Shown here: positions 1 to 12,204 of the stretch, piece after piece
Position numbering within the stretch: position 1 is the first letter of the stretch
How the letters are laid out: the number at the start of each line of letters is the position of its first letter
DNA from: Zingiber officinale
Taxonomy: Eukaryota > Streptophyta > Magnoliopsida > Zingiberales > Zingiberaceae
DNA: 64,000 nucleotides
Reading direction: 5' to 3'
Assembly: GCF_018446385.1 (NCBI RefSeq)
Contig: NC_055996.1
Coordinates: forward strand, 131,674,532 to 131,738,531
The notes under the pieces: model-generated
Told to the model about the DNA's origin: nothing
Databases searched by the model: none
The model's input: the letters and a program-made list of their open reading frames with translations, nothing else
Program-made: the position numbers and the translations under genes

Positions 1-1840
1 TTGGTAATTCAATAACTCATCATCGATCTAACCATTTCCATAAGAGTCCTATTCCTTCGCTCGCTACACCATTCCATCTGTTCAAGTGACAATTGGGATT
101 GAATCCCGACCTCGATAAGTAATTCCTAAACTCTCCTAAGAGGTATTCGCCACCACGATCGATCGTAGTGTCTTGATACTTTTACCTAATCGCTTTCTCC
201 ACATCGACCTTGTATTCTTTGAACTTGTCAAAGCATTCGGACTTGCGGCGCATTAGGTAAATGTATCCATATCTTGAATAATCGTCTATGAAAGAAATAA
301 AATATTCAAAACCTCCTCTTGTCTGGACAGACATAGGACCACACAAATCAGAGTGAACCAACTCTAACACTTCTTTGGCTCTATACCCCTTGGCCTTGAA
401 CGGCCTCTTGGTCATTTTACCTTCTAAGCAAGATTCACAAGTTGGAAAATTTTCCAACTCTAATGAACTCAAAAGTCCATCGGCTATAAGCCTCTGAATC
501 CTACTTAAATTAATATGACCAAGTCTTAGATGCCAAAGATATGCTTGGTTCATTTCTGAAGGTTCTTTTCTCTTATTAGAATTAGAAGATGAGTTATAAA
601 TTTCCATGTTTTGCTTTGTGGAAGAAATTGGATTTAAAATATACAAATTGCCAACTAATGCACCAGAACAGATAATCACTTTATTTCTTTTAATAACTAC
701 ATCGTTACTGAAAGAAACTGAATATCCATCTAAAAACAGTTTAGAAACTGAAATTAAATTCTTTCTAAACTGGGTACATAAAGACAATTTCTTAAAACCA
801 AATTTTTATTTCTACTAAAAGATAAGTAGACGTCTCCCACTGCAACAGCTGCCACCTTAGTAGCATTGCCCATGTAGACGGTAATCTCCCCTTCAGATAG
901 TCGTCGGGTTTCCTGGAACCCCTGCAAGGAATTGCAGACATGATCAGTGGCTCCCGTATCTACACACCAGGTGCTGGTAGATAACACCGCTAAACATGTT
1001 TCAACAATTAGAGCATGAGATATACCTTTGTTTTGGTTCTTACGAGGACAGTCCGCCTTCCAATGTCCTGTTAGATGAAGCACTTGCCCTTGACTTCTTC
1101 ACTCCAGACTTTAATCCAGTACTCGAGATTTATTCACTTTCTTTGAACCATCTTGTTTCTTCTTCTTCTTTCCTCTCGGTTTAGAAGTAGAACCATTTTC
1201 AAAGATAGTGAATTTGAGAATTTTGACGAAATAATCCTTCTGCTGCTTGTCAGTAGTTCCCCTAATAAATAAATCCTTTTATTCATATTATAGTTCAAAG
1301 GAATCGCTCAAAACTTCTAGGTAGCGTTTGGAGGATCATATCGATCCGGGTTTCCCATCAATTTCTCCTCCAAGGATCTGTATCTCGCTTCGGATAAGCC
1401 ATCATGTTTAGGATATGATCCCTTACAGAGTACCCTCTTGCATGGTGGTCATTATCTTTCTCATAGCTTCTTGTCTAGAAGCCCTATCACGATGACCAAA
1501 GAGTTCCTTGAGATTGTTCATAATATCATAAGTCGTTGGTAAATCTTTATCTTGATGTTGCAATACATTTGACATTGAAGCCAAATGTAACACCGCGCCA
1601 TCTCATCCGCCTTTACCCATCTCTTATGATATTCAATCTCCTCTTGGGTAGATTCACCATGGGTGCATCAGGACAAGGTTCGGTCAAGATAAATTTATAG
1701 CTTTCAGTGATGAGACAATATCCGTGTTTCTTTTCCAATCTATGTAATTTGGTCCGAAGTCTATTTTGTTGAAGTATGATGGATAGTGGGTTGAAAGTCA
1801 TCCTAAGAATCACAAATAACTTTTGGTCGAACTCTAAATT
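1..1840 (-). pseudogene. Copia gag-protease-integrase remnant
   Basis: Read right to left, the gag part (about 1840-1190) matches copia gag in order (a YKFILTEPCPDAP stretch near 1670-1700) but is shifted in frame and has stops. A zinc-knuckle remnant with GHWKADCP and a protease active site WCVDTGATDHVC lie in the frame 1083-754. The frame 787-182 has the GAG-pre-integrase pattern (LWHLRLGH, then CESCLEGK) and the start of the integrase core (HSDLCGPM, FIDDYSRYGYIYLM). Past 182 a TAA and further frameshifts follow, although DRGGEY and ERRNRTL can still be read in shifted frames. This copy cannot make a polyprotein. It is related to, but older than, the open copia pol at the right end. Confidence 0.85.
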
Positions 1841-2890
1841 TAGAATAATATTGATTCCTCAAACAATACTATTTTAAATTAACCAACACCTCATAACACC
1901 GTGAATTTTGTATGCCACGTTAGTGTGGACGTATACAATTTCAACATTTGTAAAGGAGGGTTTAACCCATTAATTTTATTATCTTGTCAACCTAACTTTT
2001 GACAAATAAAATTAATAGTTGGTATTATTTGGTCTCACAAATAATAGCAGTTGGGGAGGATACTATTAGATGTGTCTAAGTGTTCACCATTACTTGACAC
2101 TAAGTCCATTAATAAGATTATGCCCCTTCCGCTGGGGAAGATCACACGCCTTGATTAACTTCCTATAGTCATCCAGTAATGGAAGTCTGTTCTAGTGATC
2201 CGCAAACAAGCTCATCCGTTATGGAGGAAGGCACTCGAGCCAACGCAAGCTTGTTTGCATCACTTACAAACCAGTAATGGAGACCATGGATTTACTTAAA
2301 ATCTCTCTCCCACTTAGTTATTTACAAATGAGGAATTTTAACTATGCTAGCCTACTAAACTTGTAAACTAACATGCACACACAGGACAATATAAAAGCAA
2401 TAAATAGAAAATCTAATTTTCAACTATTATGGCTTTTATCTTTAATTGTCCTCCGTGTGTTGTCATCCGAAGCTGCTGCCATATTTGGCCACCGCCACCG
2501 GGTCTAACTGTCGCATCCATCTTGCTCCGAGTTTCGCTGCGCCTCTGGTCCTTAGAAGGTTCCACGCTTTGCAAGATTCGATCCATGACATAAATAGAAT
2601 TTTACATTTTGATCCTATATTCCATAAAAGGAATGTACATGTATCTAGATCAAAATAAAATCCTAATAAAACTAAATACAGCTCCTGCTGTATTTTAATA
2701 CAATCATGCACACACATATAAATTGCCCTTGACATGTCCAAGGGTCCAATCACACACATAATTAACTAAAAGTCATAATAGTTGGATCCTGCATCCACAA
2801 AGTTAGCACATCCTACTATTATTCTGCCTAAATTATGTATGACATGTGCATAATTAAACTAAATACCAAATACACAGAGGCAAAACCCTA
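1841..2890 (-). other. Untranslated leader of the left copia element
   Basis: About 1 kb between the gag remnant and the primer-binding site. I see no recognisable coding domain; short open frames on both strands have no familiar motif. Position and orientation fit a long retrotransposon leader. Confidence 0.5.
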
Positions 2891-2902
2891 GCTCTGATAC
2901 CA
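2891..2902 (-). promoter_or_regulatory. Primer-binding site of left copia element
   Basis: On the minus strand this reads TGGTATCAGAGC, complementary to the 3' end of initiator methionine tRNA, the usual primer of plant copia elements. It lies 2 bp from the inner LTR end at 2905, the normal spacing. Confidence 0.93.
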
Positions 2903-2904
2903 AT

Positions 2905-5307
2905 TGTTGGTTGCTACTCGGAAAACCTATAGGTTCCACTGTACAAAAATTTGTACAAAGGTCTGAACCTTTTCCTAGCTACCATGTGTTCTTTTAAATT
3001 AAATTTTGGATCGCCTGCGGAACTTAACACGTTTGATCCAAAACTTAATCTATTTGTTCTTTTAGGTTTTGACTTGGATCTCCTGCGGAACTTAACACGT
3101 TCGACCCAAGTCTCCTTAAGTTATTAATTCCATTAAATATTAATTTCCATAAAAGGTTCCCAGTACTGACGTGGCGAGGCACATGACCTTCTTGGATATG
3201 GGAGCAACCACCACCGACTAGACAAAACCTTTAATAGAAAGCTAATATTTAATTTCCTAAAATAACTTTAGGTTAACCAAAGAGAACAATCAAATCACAA
3301 GGAAAAGAAAGAAACAAAAGAACACAACTTCGAAAAAACATATTCGAAATTCTAGAACGTAAGCCTCTTGTATTTGGTATTATTTCCATAAATAACTAGC
3401 ATGATGCGGAAATAGAAATTACTAGTTATACCTTGTAGAAAAACCTCTTGATCTTCTACCGTATTCCTCTTCTAACCTCAGACGTTGTGTGGGCAACGAT
3501 CTTCCGAGACGAGAAACCACCAATCACCTTCTTCTCCTCCTAGCTAGGTTCGGCCAACAAAGAGGAAGCTTCACCAAGGAGGAAAAACAAAATACTAACC
3601 AAGCTCCAAGAGATGCTAGCTTTCTCTCTTCTTCTTCTTCTTCTTGAGTAGTATCCGGCCACCACAAGAGCTCCAATAGTAGCGTAGGGTTCGGGCAACA
3701 CACGAGGCCGAGAGGCAGAGGTTGGCCGGCCACACCAAGGAACAAAAGAGGGAGAGGAATAATAGATGTTGTGTCTTGTGAAGGCACCCTCACCCCTTCT
3801 TTTATATTCCTTGGCCTAGGTAAATTAGGAAATTTAATTACAATAAATTTTCCTTAATTTCCTTGACATGATTTAATTGAGAGAAATAAAATAAAATTTC
3901 CCCAATTAATTTCAAGTGGCCGGCCACATCATTGGAAACAAAAGAGGACAAGTTTTAATCAACAATTAAAACTTCCTAATTTGTTTCCGGAAATTTTAAA
4001 AAATAAAATTTCTCTTTAAAATCTCTTCATGGTTGATAAAAGGAAATTTCTATAATTTTAATTTTATCAACATGTGAATAATTTTTAAAGAAAAAAAAAA
4101 TCTCTCCAATCTACAAATAAGGAAAGAGATCTAATCTCTTTCTTTAATCTTTTGTAGATCTTTTACAAGAGAGATATTTTAATTTTAATTCTCTTTAAAA
4201 TATATCTTCCACATAATAATAAAAATTAAAATTAAATTTCTTTTTAATTTTATTTGGCCGGCCCTACTAGCTTGGGTTCAAGCTAGGGCCGGCCACCCAA
4301 TTTTACACCTAGGCCGGCCCTAGCTTGGTTCCCAAGCTAGCTTGGCCGGCCCCCTATTGGTGGGTATAGAAGGTGGGTATAGGTGGGTATAGAACTCTAT
4401 AAATAAGAGGCTACGATAGGGACCGAGAGGAGGAATTGGTTTTGGTCTCCCGATAAAATTAAGCATCTCGTGTTCGCCCCGAACACACAACTTAATTTTA
4501 TCAATGATAATTCATTCCACTAGAGAACTATCATTGAACTACCGCACCAATCCCAAATTACATTTTTGGGCTCCTTCTTATTATGAGTGTGTTAGTCTCC
4601 CTGTGTTTAAGATATCGAATGTCCACTAATTAAGTGAGTTACTGACAACTCATTTAATTAATGTCTAAGTCCAAGAGTAGTACCACTCAACCTTATCGTC
4701 ATGTCGGACTAAGTCCACCTGCAGGGTTTAACATGATAATCCTTATGAGCTCCTCTTGGGGACATTATCAACCTAGTATCTCTAGGACACAGTTTCCTTC
4801 TATAATCAACAACACACACTATAAGTGATATCATTTCCCAATTTATCAGGCTTATTGATTCATCGAACTAAATCTCACCCATTGATAAATTAAAGAAATA
4901 AATATCAAATATATGTGCTTGTTATTATATTAGGATTAAGAGCACACACTTCCATAATAACCGAGGTCTTTGTTCCTTTATAAAGTCAGCATAAAGAAAC
5001 GACCTCAAATGGTCCTACTCAATACACTCTGAGTGTACTAGTGTAATTATATAGTCAAGATAAACTAATACCTAATTACACTACGACCTTCTAATGGTTT
5101 GTTCCTTTCCATTCTGGTCGTGAGCTACTGTTTATAATTTATAAGGTACTGATAACATCATCTTCTGTATGTGACACCACATACTATGTTATCTACAATA
5201 TAAATTAAATGAACAACTACAAACAAATGTAGATAATTAGACCAAATGTGATTCTTTATTCATAATGAATGTTTACAAAGCTTAGACTTTCAGTATACAC
5301 TCCAACA
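2905..5307 (-). repeat. 5' LTR (2.4 kb) of left copia element
   Basis: The boundaries are a perfect 6-bp inverted terminus, TGTTGG at 2905 and CCAACA ending at 5307. The left boundary sits next to the primer-binding site and the right boundary next to unrelated gypsy sequence. The length of 2403 bp is above the roughly 1.8 kb I recall for Angela/BARE LTRs, so an internal insertion is possible. It carries six GGCCGGCC sites, two hairpins at 4255-4353, and a TATA-like box on each strand (minus-strand candidate around 4976-4985; plus-strand TATAAATA around 4397). Confidence 0.85.
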
Positions 5308-6324
5308 CGAACGATCCTCTACCTCGGCTTGAGCCGAGGGTTCTATGTCGCCCGCGGCCTCGTCTTGAGAGGCAGGGGCGTCTAAGGCTTCGGGGACAGT
5401 TGGAGTCCCCTCACCTTCTTCGCCGGCCGGATCAGCTGGAGCAAGGCCCCGCTCGGCGATCTCCTTGTTCTTCACCGCCTCAATTTGAGCGGCTTTCAGC
5501 TTGAGCTTTTCGGTTGCCTTGGCGCGCCACATGACTTCAGCTGCAGAAGCAAAAAATAAATCAGTTAAAACAAAACAAATGGGAAGATAAGGGAACTTAC
5601 TCATGCTGCAGGGTAGATCGGCCGGGGTAGAAGACAAGCCGAATATGTACATTACTCCCGGGAGAAGTAGCTTGTCGATGTGATATCGTTGGCCGACCAG
5701 CCGTTCGACTGCATGAAGGTAGGCCGCGTCGCCTCTAAATTTGCCAAGCTCCGGTTGCGCCGGCATCGCCGTCTGCCACTTGGTACGAAAAGTTGACCGC
5801 TCGGTAAAACGTATATAGAAAAAATGCTCCTTCCAATGTTTGTTGGAGTTCGGCATGTTATCGAAGAGAACGAAACCTATCATAGACTGGAAAATAAAGG
5901 TGCCCCACTCGGCTTGCTTGGGATAAAAAAAGTAATGAAAAATCTTAGGGTCGAGGGGGATGCCGTTCAGTTTAAAGAGAACTATCACCCCGCTCAGCAG
6001 CCTAATGGAGTTGGGAACTATCTGGCCGAGCGGGATGCGTAAGTAATTGCAGACTTGCAAGATGAACTTGTGGGGTGGGAAGCGTAGCCCGGCCAAAAAT
6101 TGGTCTCGAAAAAAAAGAACTGTGCCGAGCGGCGGTTCATGAGGGCGATCGGTCGGTGTGGCTAATACTAGTTGGTGGTCGGAAGGAAGGTCGTAAGTCC
6201 GAGCGAGACGTAATGCGTTTTCCTCATCAAAATGGCTCTCCATGGTCGTATACCATAGACCCGGAGCGCCGTCGGTCGACTGCGAGGTACTAGTCATGGT
6301 CGAAAGACAAGAATGCGGGACCAA
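5308..6324 (-). pseudogene. Tat-type gypsy antisense extra ORF, copy A (Transposase_28-like), 3' truncated
   Basis: The frame starts at Met 6324 (alternative Met 6297) and matches the plant 'putative gypsy type transposon' domain family, for example FPPHKFILQVCNYLRIPLGQ followed by PNSIRLLSG. A 60-bp intron at 5541-5600 has a GTAAGT donor and a TTCTGCAG acceptor, and the same intron position occurs in copy B. After the intron comes a Lys/Ala-rich helix and an acidic Ala/Pro/Glu tail. The last codons from 5307 down belong to the inserted copia LTR, so the C-terminus is lost. In Tat-lineage elements such ORFs lie antisense to gag-pol, near an LTR. Function unknown. Domain assignment is from motif memory. 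Confidence 0.75.
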
Positions 6325-6329
6325 AAGGG

Positions 6330-7800
6330 AAGATTCAAGCGAGGAATGGAAGAAAACCGACTTAAGGAAACAATTAACAGAAGGAAGAAAGCGTTGGGAG
6401 CGAGAAAGAAGGTCTTACAAGCAAAGGAGATGATCGACGGGGGCCTGGGGGTTGCCGGAGAGTTGGGGGGCAAGATCGCCGGAGAAGAAAACGAGCAGAG
6501 GGGTGCCGGAGGAGGATGAAGTAACAAGGCGGCGGAAACGAAGTCGCGGGCTTTATAACGCCTCCCGGGAGCAACCTCCGCAGTCCGATCCAGGTCGCCG
6601 ATATCGAGGGTGTCATCTAGCCGTCCATTTCAAACGGCGGCTGTCCATCGGAAGTGACGCCACCGCCATACGCTGACAAACGCATGATCACCACGTGTCA
6701 ACAGGATACTGGCCGCATTTAATGAGCTCCCCTTACCGTGCGCAGAGCACGTGATGGGTAGCATGGGAGAGCATCGGACATGGATTCCAAGAGAACACAA
6801 AGGCACGGACAAGATATCGTCGAACGGAGGAGTATCCCTATGCCTGACCGAGCGGCCTGATGCAGTGATCATCGCTCGGTCAGATCGGCAGTCCAGTCAG
6901 TCGGACTTCGCCTCTTTCGACTAGACTCGAGGGGAAGGCAAGTGATCCGGTGGTAAGAGCCCGGGACCTCCTAACGAGGGGTCAGCGCCACGTGGAGGTC
7001 AAGGGGCCAAGTGGTCCGCCGGAGAAGGGTGAGCCGACCGGACTTGGAAGAAAAGGATAGGACCGATCGGCCGACCAATGAACATTCGGTAGTAAAAGGC
7101 GCCCTGACCGGGTCGGGGTTCCGACGCTCTGTCGAAACAGTAGTTAAGAGCCGAGCGGAAGAACCAGGAGAAAATGACACTGCTAACAGTCCCTACATAG
7201 CGCCTACTGGAAATTTCCCCAGTGCATCAATGTCAACGGCAGGCCGGACGCGAGGTGAGTGCCGTCCGTCTGGACGCGAGGTGAGTGCCGTCCGGCCATC
7301 GCGTAAAAGGAGGAGGGGCCGGCCGTACGGACTCCCTGTCCAGCTGGTCGGACGCCCTGGATTATGAGCAGTAAAGAAGGGGGAACCTCTTCTGACAGCC
7401 GCCAAGTCGTATGGCTAGGCCATACTCCTAGTCTGACAACGGGGTGTCCTGTTGTCCCATCGAAGGCGCGATGAGACTGTTGCAGTATGGCGTCAGGTAA
7501 GCTTTCTGACAGGTGCATACCGAGGTATGGGCTGCGGACACGTATGCGCCTCGGTGGACGTGCATTGGTTCTTTCACCGCTCTATATAAAGAGCCTCTTA
7601 TTTCGCCGGAGGTACGCGTTCTAGGAGCTTCAAAGCCACTTTTTCCACTTGCTTACCTGACTTGAGCGTCGGAGGGTCGCCGCCGGGAACCCCTTCCCGG
7701 CCCGACTTCTGTGCAGGATCGCCGGAGCTTCGTGCGACCAGACGGAGGCCCACGCCATCGACTAGGAGCACGCCACGTGCCCAGCGTCCTTTGGTTCAGC
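6330..7800 (+). repeat. Gypsy LTR-like / promoter region
   Basis: This GC-rich stretch lies between antisense ORF copy A and the start of the gypsy pol remnant. A plus-strand TATATAAA box at 7583-7590 is followed by a sequence with R/U5 character. On the minus strand a TTATAAAG box near 6552-6560 lies about 230 bp upstream of the antisense ORF start and could drive it. I could not fix the LTR ends or find a primer-binding site; the join to reverse transcriptase at about 7800 suggests that the LTR end, gag, protease and most of reverse transcriptase were deleted. The many short open frames here look like non-coding GC-rich sequence. Confidence 0.55.
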
Positions 7801-8945
7801 GATTCGGATAGGATCAAAGATATTTCGGCTGCAAATCGGCCGAGAGGTATATGTCAATGACATACTAATAAAATCGCTCTGAGCCGTTGACCTTTGCGCA
7901 TATATTGAAGAAACTTGCTGCACTCTGAGGGTGTACAGAATTAAGCTAAACCCAAGCAAGTGCCTGTTCAGAGCAAAGAGTGGCTGATTCCTTGGGTACA
8001 TAGTGATCGCGTGGGGAATAGAGGCAAATCCAAGAAGATGAAGGTGCTGCAAGACATGTCCCCACCTCGCAACTTGAATGAGGCCCAATGACTAACCGGA
8101 CGAATCATTGCATTGTCAAGATTCATCTCCAAATTGTTTGACCGGAATCACCCATTCTTCCACAATGAAATTCCAGTGGGACGTGAAATGTGAGAAGGCC
8201 AGGGAGGAACTTAAGAAATATCTTACCTCCCTACCTATACTAACAAAGCTCAATGCAGAGAGCCGCTATGGATTTATTTGTTATCCACATAACATGTTGT
8301 TGGCTCGGCGATAGTGCGGCAAAACAACTCTGAACAATAGTCAATGTACTTTCTTAGCCATATATTAAAAGATGCAGAAGCCCGCTATAATGGTCTCGAA
8401 AAATTGAGGTATGCGCTAATATTCGGCTTTCGGAGGCTTCGTCCGTACTTTCTCTCACATCCTATCGTGGTGATGACTAATAGTGCATTGGGAAGATTCC
8501 TCCTCAACCCAGAAGCATCCAGACTATTGATCAAATAGACCACCGAGTTGAGTGAGTTTGACATACAGTACTAATCGCAGACGGTGATCAAGGCTCAAGC
8601 CTTAGTTGATTTTGTCACTAGGGTCCAGAACGTTGAGCCAGATGCGACTTGGAAGATATATGTGGACGATTCATCTAATTGACAAGGCAGTGGAATTAGA
8701 ATCCTTTTAATATCACCACGAGAGGATCTGATGCACTTGTCCGTACGACTTGATTATCGGGCAACAAATAACGAGGGAGAGTATGAGCCCATGATAGTTG
8801 GTTTGCAGGCAGCTAGGCACGTAGGATCCATAAGAGTCCTCATTCATTCGGATTCTCAACTAACAGCTCAGCTGCTATCGGGAACGTTCGAGGTGAACAA
8901 CACTCGGCTCGAGTTGTATGCCGAAACTTTTGAGAAATTGAAGAC

Positions 8946-10032
8946 TGTTGGTGCAGCAGGACTGGCAAGAGGGGGGGGGGGGTGAATTGCCTGCAAACTA
9001 AAATACCCTCCTCAAAACTTTCAACTCAAAATAAAAGCAACAATAAAGTAAAGTAAAAATAACAGAAAAGAAAAAGAGGCTCAGCGAATTGACTTGGTTA
9101 CAACCGAGACAGTTGTTAATCCAAGGCGGTTGAGCATGTGCACTAACAGAGTCTCCTTCTATGAAAGCGGAGAAGCCTTTTACACTTTGAAAACTCTTAC
9201 ACGTTGCTTGGAGATGAAATACAGAGTTGATTTTCGTTCATCGTGAATAGCTGTTCGAGACCCCTTTATATAGGGTTTCCAAGACTTATCTAGTTCACTT
9301 GATCTTCGGGATCAAGATTTGACTCGAGAGGGATCGGTCGACCGATCCCCAGGTTCGGTCGACCGAACCTGCATACTTGACCAGCCTTCCATCCAGATGC
9401 AGTCTGTGTGGATCGAACCTGCATTCGGTTGACCGATCCCATTGTTCGATCGACCGATCAACCAACGGTCTCTCCCTGAGCTGGCCCGATCAGCATGCTC
9501 GACTAAGTCTCTAGTTTATCTCCGGTTCGGTCGACCAATCAGAAGGTTCGGTCGACCGACCAACCAACGGTTGGTTGTTGACGTGACTGCTGACGTGTCA
9601 CCAACGGTTGGCTTCTGATGATAGGGGTTCGGTCGACGGATCATGGAGTCTGATCAACCGAACACTTGTCAAGTAAACTTCTCGATTGACTTGCTCTGGT
9701 TCCGCTCGCTTGGGTAATTGCGGTCAACAAGAATAGGCCTCACCCGAACCCAATTCCTGGCCTTCTCCTCGAGCAGTCTTCTATCCTGGCTTTACGTCCC
9801 TCGAACGTTGCGTACGTTCTTCTTATCCACCGGTGTACTCTTCCGCAGCTCTCTCGTCCTTCGGACGCACCGAGCCCGTCGGCTCCCTTCCCGTGCCGTC
9901 CTTCTCGCTAGCTACGTCTTCCGCTCGACTTCCTGCGCTCCTAAGCTCCTGCACACTTAGACTCAGGGTTCAAAAATAAACAGGACCTAACTAACTTGGT
10001 TGATCACAACAAAACAACCACGGGGTCCAACA
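8946..10032 (-). repeat. 3' LTR of gag-only copia element
   Basis: 1087 bp, TGTTGG to CCAACA. It includes two perfect 18-bp palindromes centred on GGTCGACC (9331-9348 and 9352-9369) and several imperfect ones to about 9570. It is about 190 bp longer than the partner LTR. Confidence 0.92.
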
Positions 10033-10046
10033 ATCTCCCCCTTTTT
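10033..10046 (-). promoter_or_regulatory. Polypurine tract
   Basis: On the minus strand it reads AAAAAGGGGGAGAT directly before the 3' LTR, the expected second-strand priming site. Confidence 0.85.
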
Positions 10047-11641
10047 GATGTGCATCAACCCAAGTTCAAGTTAGGGTAAAAACAAATAGTAATTTTAAGA
10101 AAATTACTAAACTAACATTTGAAGCACAAAAATTATAATAATAAAATTTGCAACATAAAAAAATATTAATTTTTTTTAATTTTCCTAACTCCCCTCTAAA
10201 CTTGTTACTTAACTCTCCCCCTTGATCACAGCAAAAATGGGGTAAAAATAATTTTCTAAGTCATTTCCAAAATCCCCCAAAAATATTTCTAAGTGATTTG
10301 AAAAACTTGCTAAGTAAAAATTTAATATTATTTTTAGAAAAGCTTAGCTTAGAAAAAAATCCAATTTCAAAAAAAAAAATTTTTAAAATGAGAATTTTTC
10401 TAAGTAAAAATTTTAAGTAAGAAACATTTTTTTAGATAAAAAAATATTTTTGAAGAATTTTCAGGAAGATGTTTAAAAACTTTTCAAAGCATTATTTATT
10501 TTTAATTTTAATATTTTTTCAGAAAGTTAATTAAAAATTTTCATTTCTATATTCGGCTTCCAGGCAGTGCGTGAGGCACTAGGCCTTCTTGGTTATTGGA
10601 GCAACAATCACTTTCTAGTCAAGGCTCATAACGAAATCTTAATGTTTAATTTTCTCGCTGAAAGCTCTTAACTTACAAAAATTTTAATCTAGCAAAGATT
10701 TTGGAATCCAGTATAGATTCCTTTCTACTGAGTTATTCAAAAACTTAGGGGGTACATAATTTCTAGGAGCTTTCCTAAGTTGTCCATGATATTTTTTAAT
10801 ATACCAATTTAATTTTCCATAAATTCTTAGTTTTGATTTTGGGAATTTATTAACGTATGCATCATTATTTTTTTCAATTTCTCAATTTCAACTTTTAATT
10901 TTTCATTTTCTAATTTTAGATTATCATACATTTCTAGTGCGCATGCTTTTGCTAGGTTCAATTTCAATTCAGCATTTTCTTTTTCTAATTTTGCAAGATC
11001 TTTTATCAGCACTTTGATGAACTGAAAAGACTGAGTAGGAGTGAGATCACGTACCTTACTTACCTCACTTGGTAATGCTCCCCCTTCATTGCAGCTTTTT
11101 TCTTCTTATGATGATCCTCCCCCTTCATTTACGCTCATCTCTGAGTTTGAGTCATTTTCAAAGAGATGATTGGCCATCAGTGCTACTCCTGAGAAGCTTC
11201 GACTTCTGACTCAGAGGATGAAGAATCATCCCATGTAGCCTTCAGACTCTTGCGTGTTGAGGACGTCAGTTTTTGAGGCTTCTCCTTGTTCTTTTTCTTC
11301 AGTTTGGGACAATCATCCTTGATGTGTCCTTCCTCGTTGCAGTTATAGCATCAGACCGTCCTTCTGTTGCGTTGATGTTTCCTCGAATGCGATTTAAACT
11401 TATTCGTTTTAACGAACTTATTTAATTTTCTTACCAGAAGAGCCGCTTCAATTTCGTCGATCGATGCTTCAGATTCGGGATCGTCCTTTTCGGCTTTTAG
11501 GGCAATGTTGAGGTTAAACTTCTCTACTTGTTTAGGCTCTGCAAGTCGAGACTCATGAAGTTCGAAGGTAGAGAATAAACTTTCTAAACTACTTACCTCA
11601 AAGTCCTTAGAGATGTAGTATGCATCTATTAAGGATGGCCA
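10047..11641 (-). pseudogene. Gag 3' portion with zinc knuckle and coiled-coil frame, broken
   Basis: Reading right to left from the stop at the end of the N-terminal gag frame, homologous-looking gag sequence continues with in-frame stops. A zinc knuckle CYNCNEEGHIKDDCP lies near 11320-11350. Around 11012-10827 a short Lys/Glu/Leu-rich frame (LAKLEKENAELKLNLAKA) looks like a coiled coil, a common tail in this gag type. From about 10800 to 10047 the sequence is AT-rich with no coding signal. No pol domain can be seen. Confidence 0.65.
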
Positions 11642-12139
11642 TTAAGGAGTTCTGGGGAAGGCGTTGAGCGCGTATCGAATGGAATCTCGGTTCGTTACCG
11701 ATTCGCCAAGATTTGTCAATTGCGTTATCAGCTCCGTGATTCTCGCTTGGAGTTGCGCTACCTTCTCGCCGTTGTTCATCCGGAGGTTTGTTAGTTGTGT
11801 CCGGAGGATGTCGCGCCTCACTAGCTTTGATTCTGAGGTGCCTTTGTGGAGCTCAAGGAATTTTTCCCAGAGGTCTTTGGCGGAGTTGTAGCTTCCGATC
11901 CGAGTTACCTCCTGGGGTGGCAGGACACTGAGCAAGTGGAATTCTGCCTTTCTGTTGGCCATGAAATCGGCTTGCTCCTTCTTCATCCAGTTGCACTCTT
12001 CTTTGTCTTTTGGCGCCGCATATCCATATTTCATTATTAAAAGTATATCAAATTCAGTTTTAAAAAATACCTCTATTTTTCGCTTCCATGTAGCGAAGTC
12101 TCCGTCGAACTTTGGGGGATGAATGTTCGCGCCGACCAT
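11642..12139 (-). pseudogene. Copia gag N-terminal part (UBN2-type)
   Basis: 165 codons starting MVGANIHPPKFDGDFATWKR, followed by the typical gag helices (an AKDLWEKFLELHKGT block and a LTNLRM block). The frame ends at TAA just after ALNAFPRTP, where relatives continue, so it is a truncated gag. It lies immediately inside the 5' LTR and primer-binding site, as expected for gag. The rest of gag follows in broken form at 10047-11641. Confidence 0.8.
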
Positions 12140-12190
12140 TATCTCTATCTTTGTGCTTCAGTCGACGGTTAGTCCTTCTGAGGCTGTCGG

Positions 12191-12202
12191 GCTCTGATAC
12201 CA
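12191..12202 (-). promoter_or_regulatory. Primer-binding site of gag-only copia element
   Basis: The minus strand reads TGGTATCAGAGC, matching initiator methionine tRNA, 2 bp from the LTR start at 12205. Confidence 0.93.
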
Positions 12203-12204
12203 CT

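Larger units (their letters stand above)
1..5307 (-). mobile_element. Angela/BARE-like Ty1/copia retrotransposon, 5' part, decayed
   Basis: The element runs right to left: complete 5' LTR (2905-5307), primer-binding site, about 1 kb of leader, then gag, protease and integrase remnants that leave the window at position 1. LTR ends are TGTTGG and CCAACA, as in BARE/Angela elements. Reverse transcriptase and the 3' LTR must lie beyond the left edge. It inserted into the antisense extra ORF of a Tat-like gypsy element, because that reading frame stops exactly at the LTR end. The 5 bp outside the LTR are CGAAC (5308-5312); the same 5 bp should flank the missing 3' LTR. Seen: LTR, PBS and coding motifs. 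Inferred: lineage. Confidence 0.88.

Noticed and set aside
6242-7518. Many overlapping open frames of 60-118 residues
   Set aside because: Products of high GC content in an LTR-like region; Pro/Arg-rich with no domain.
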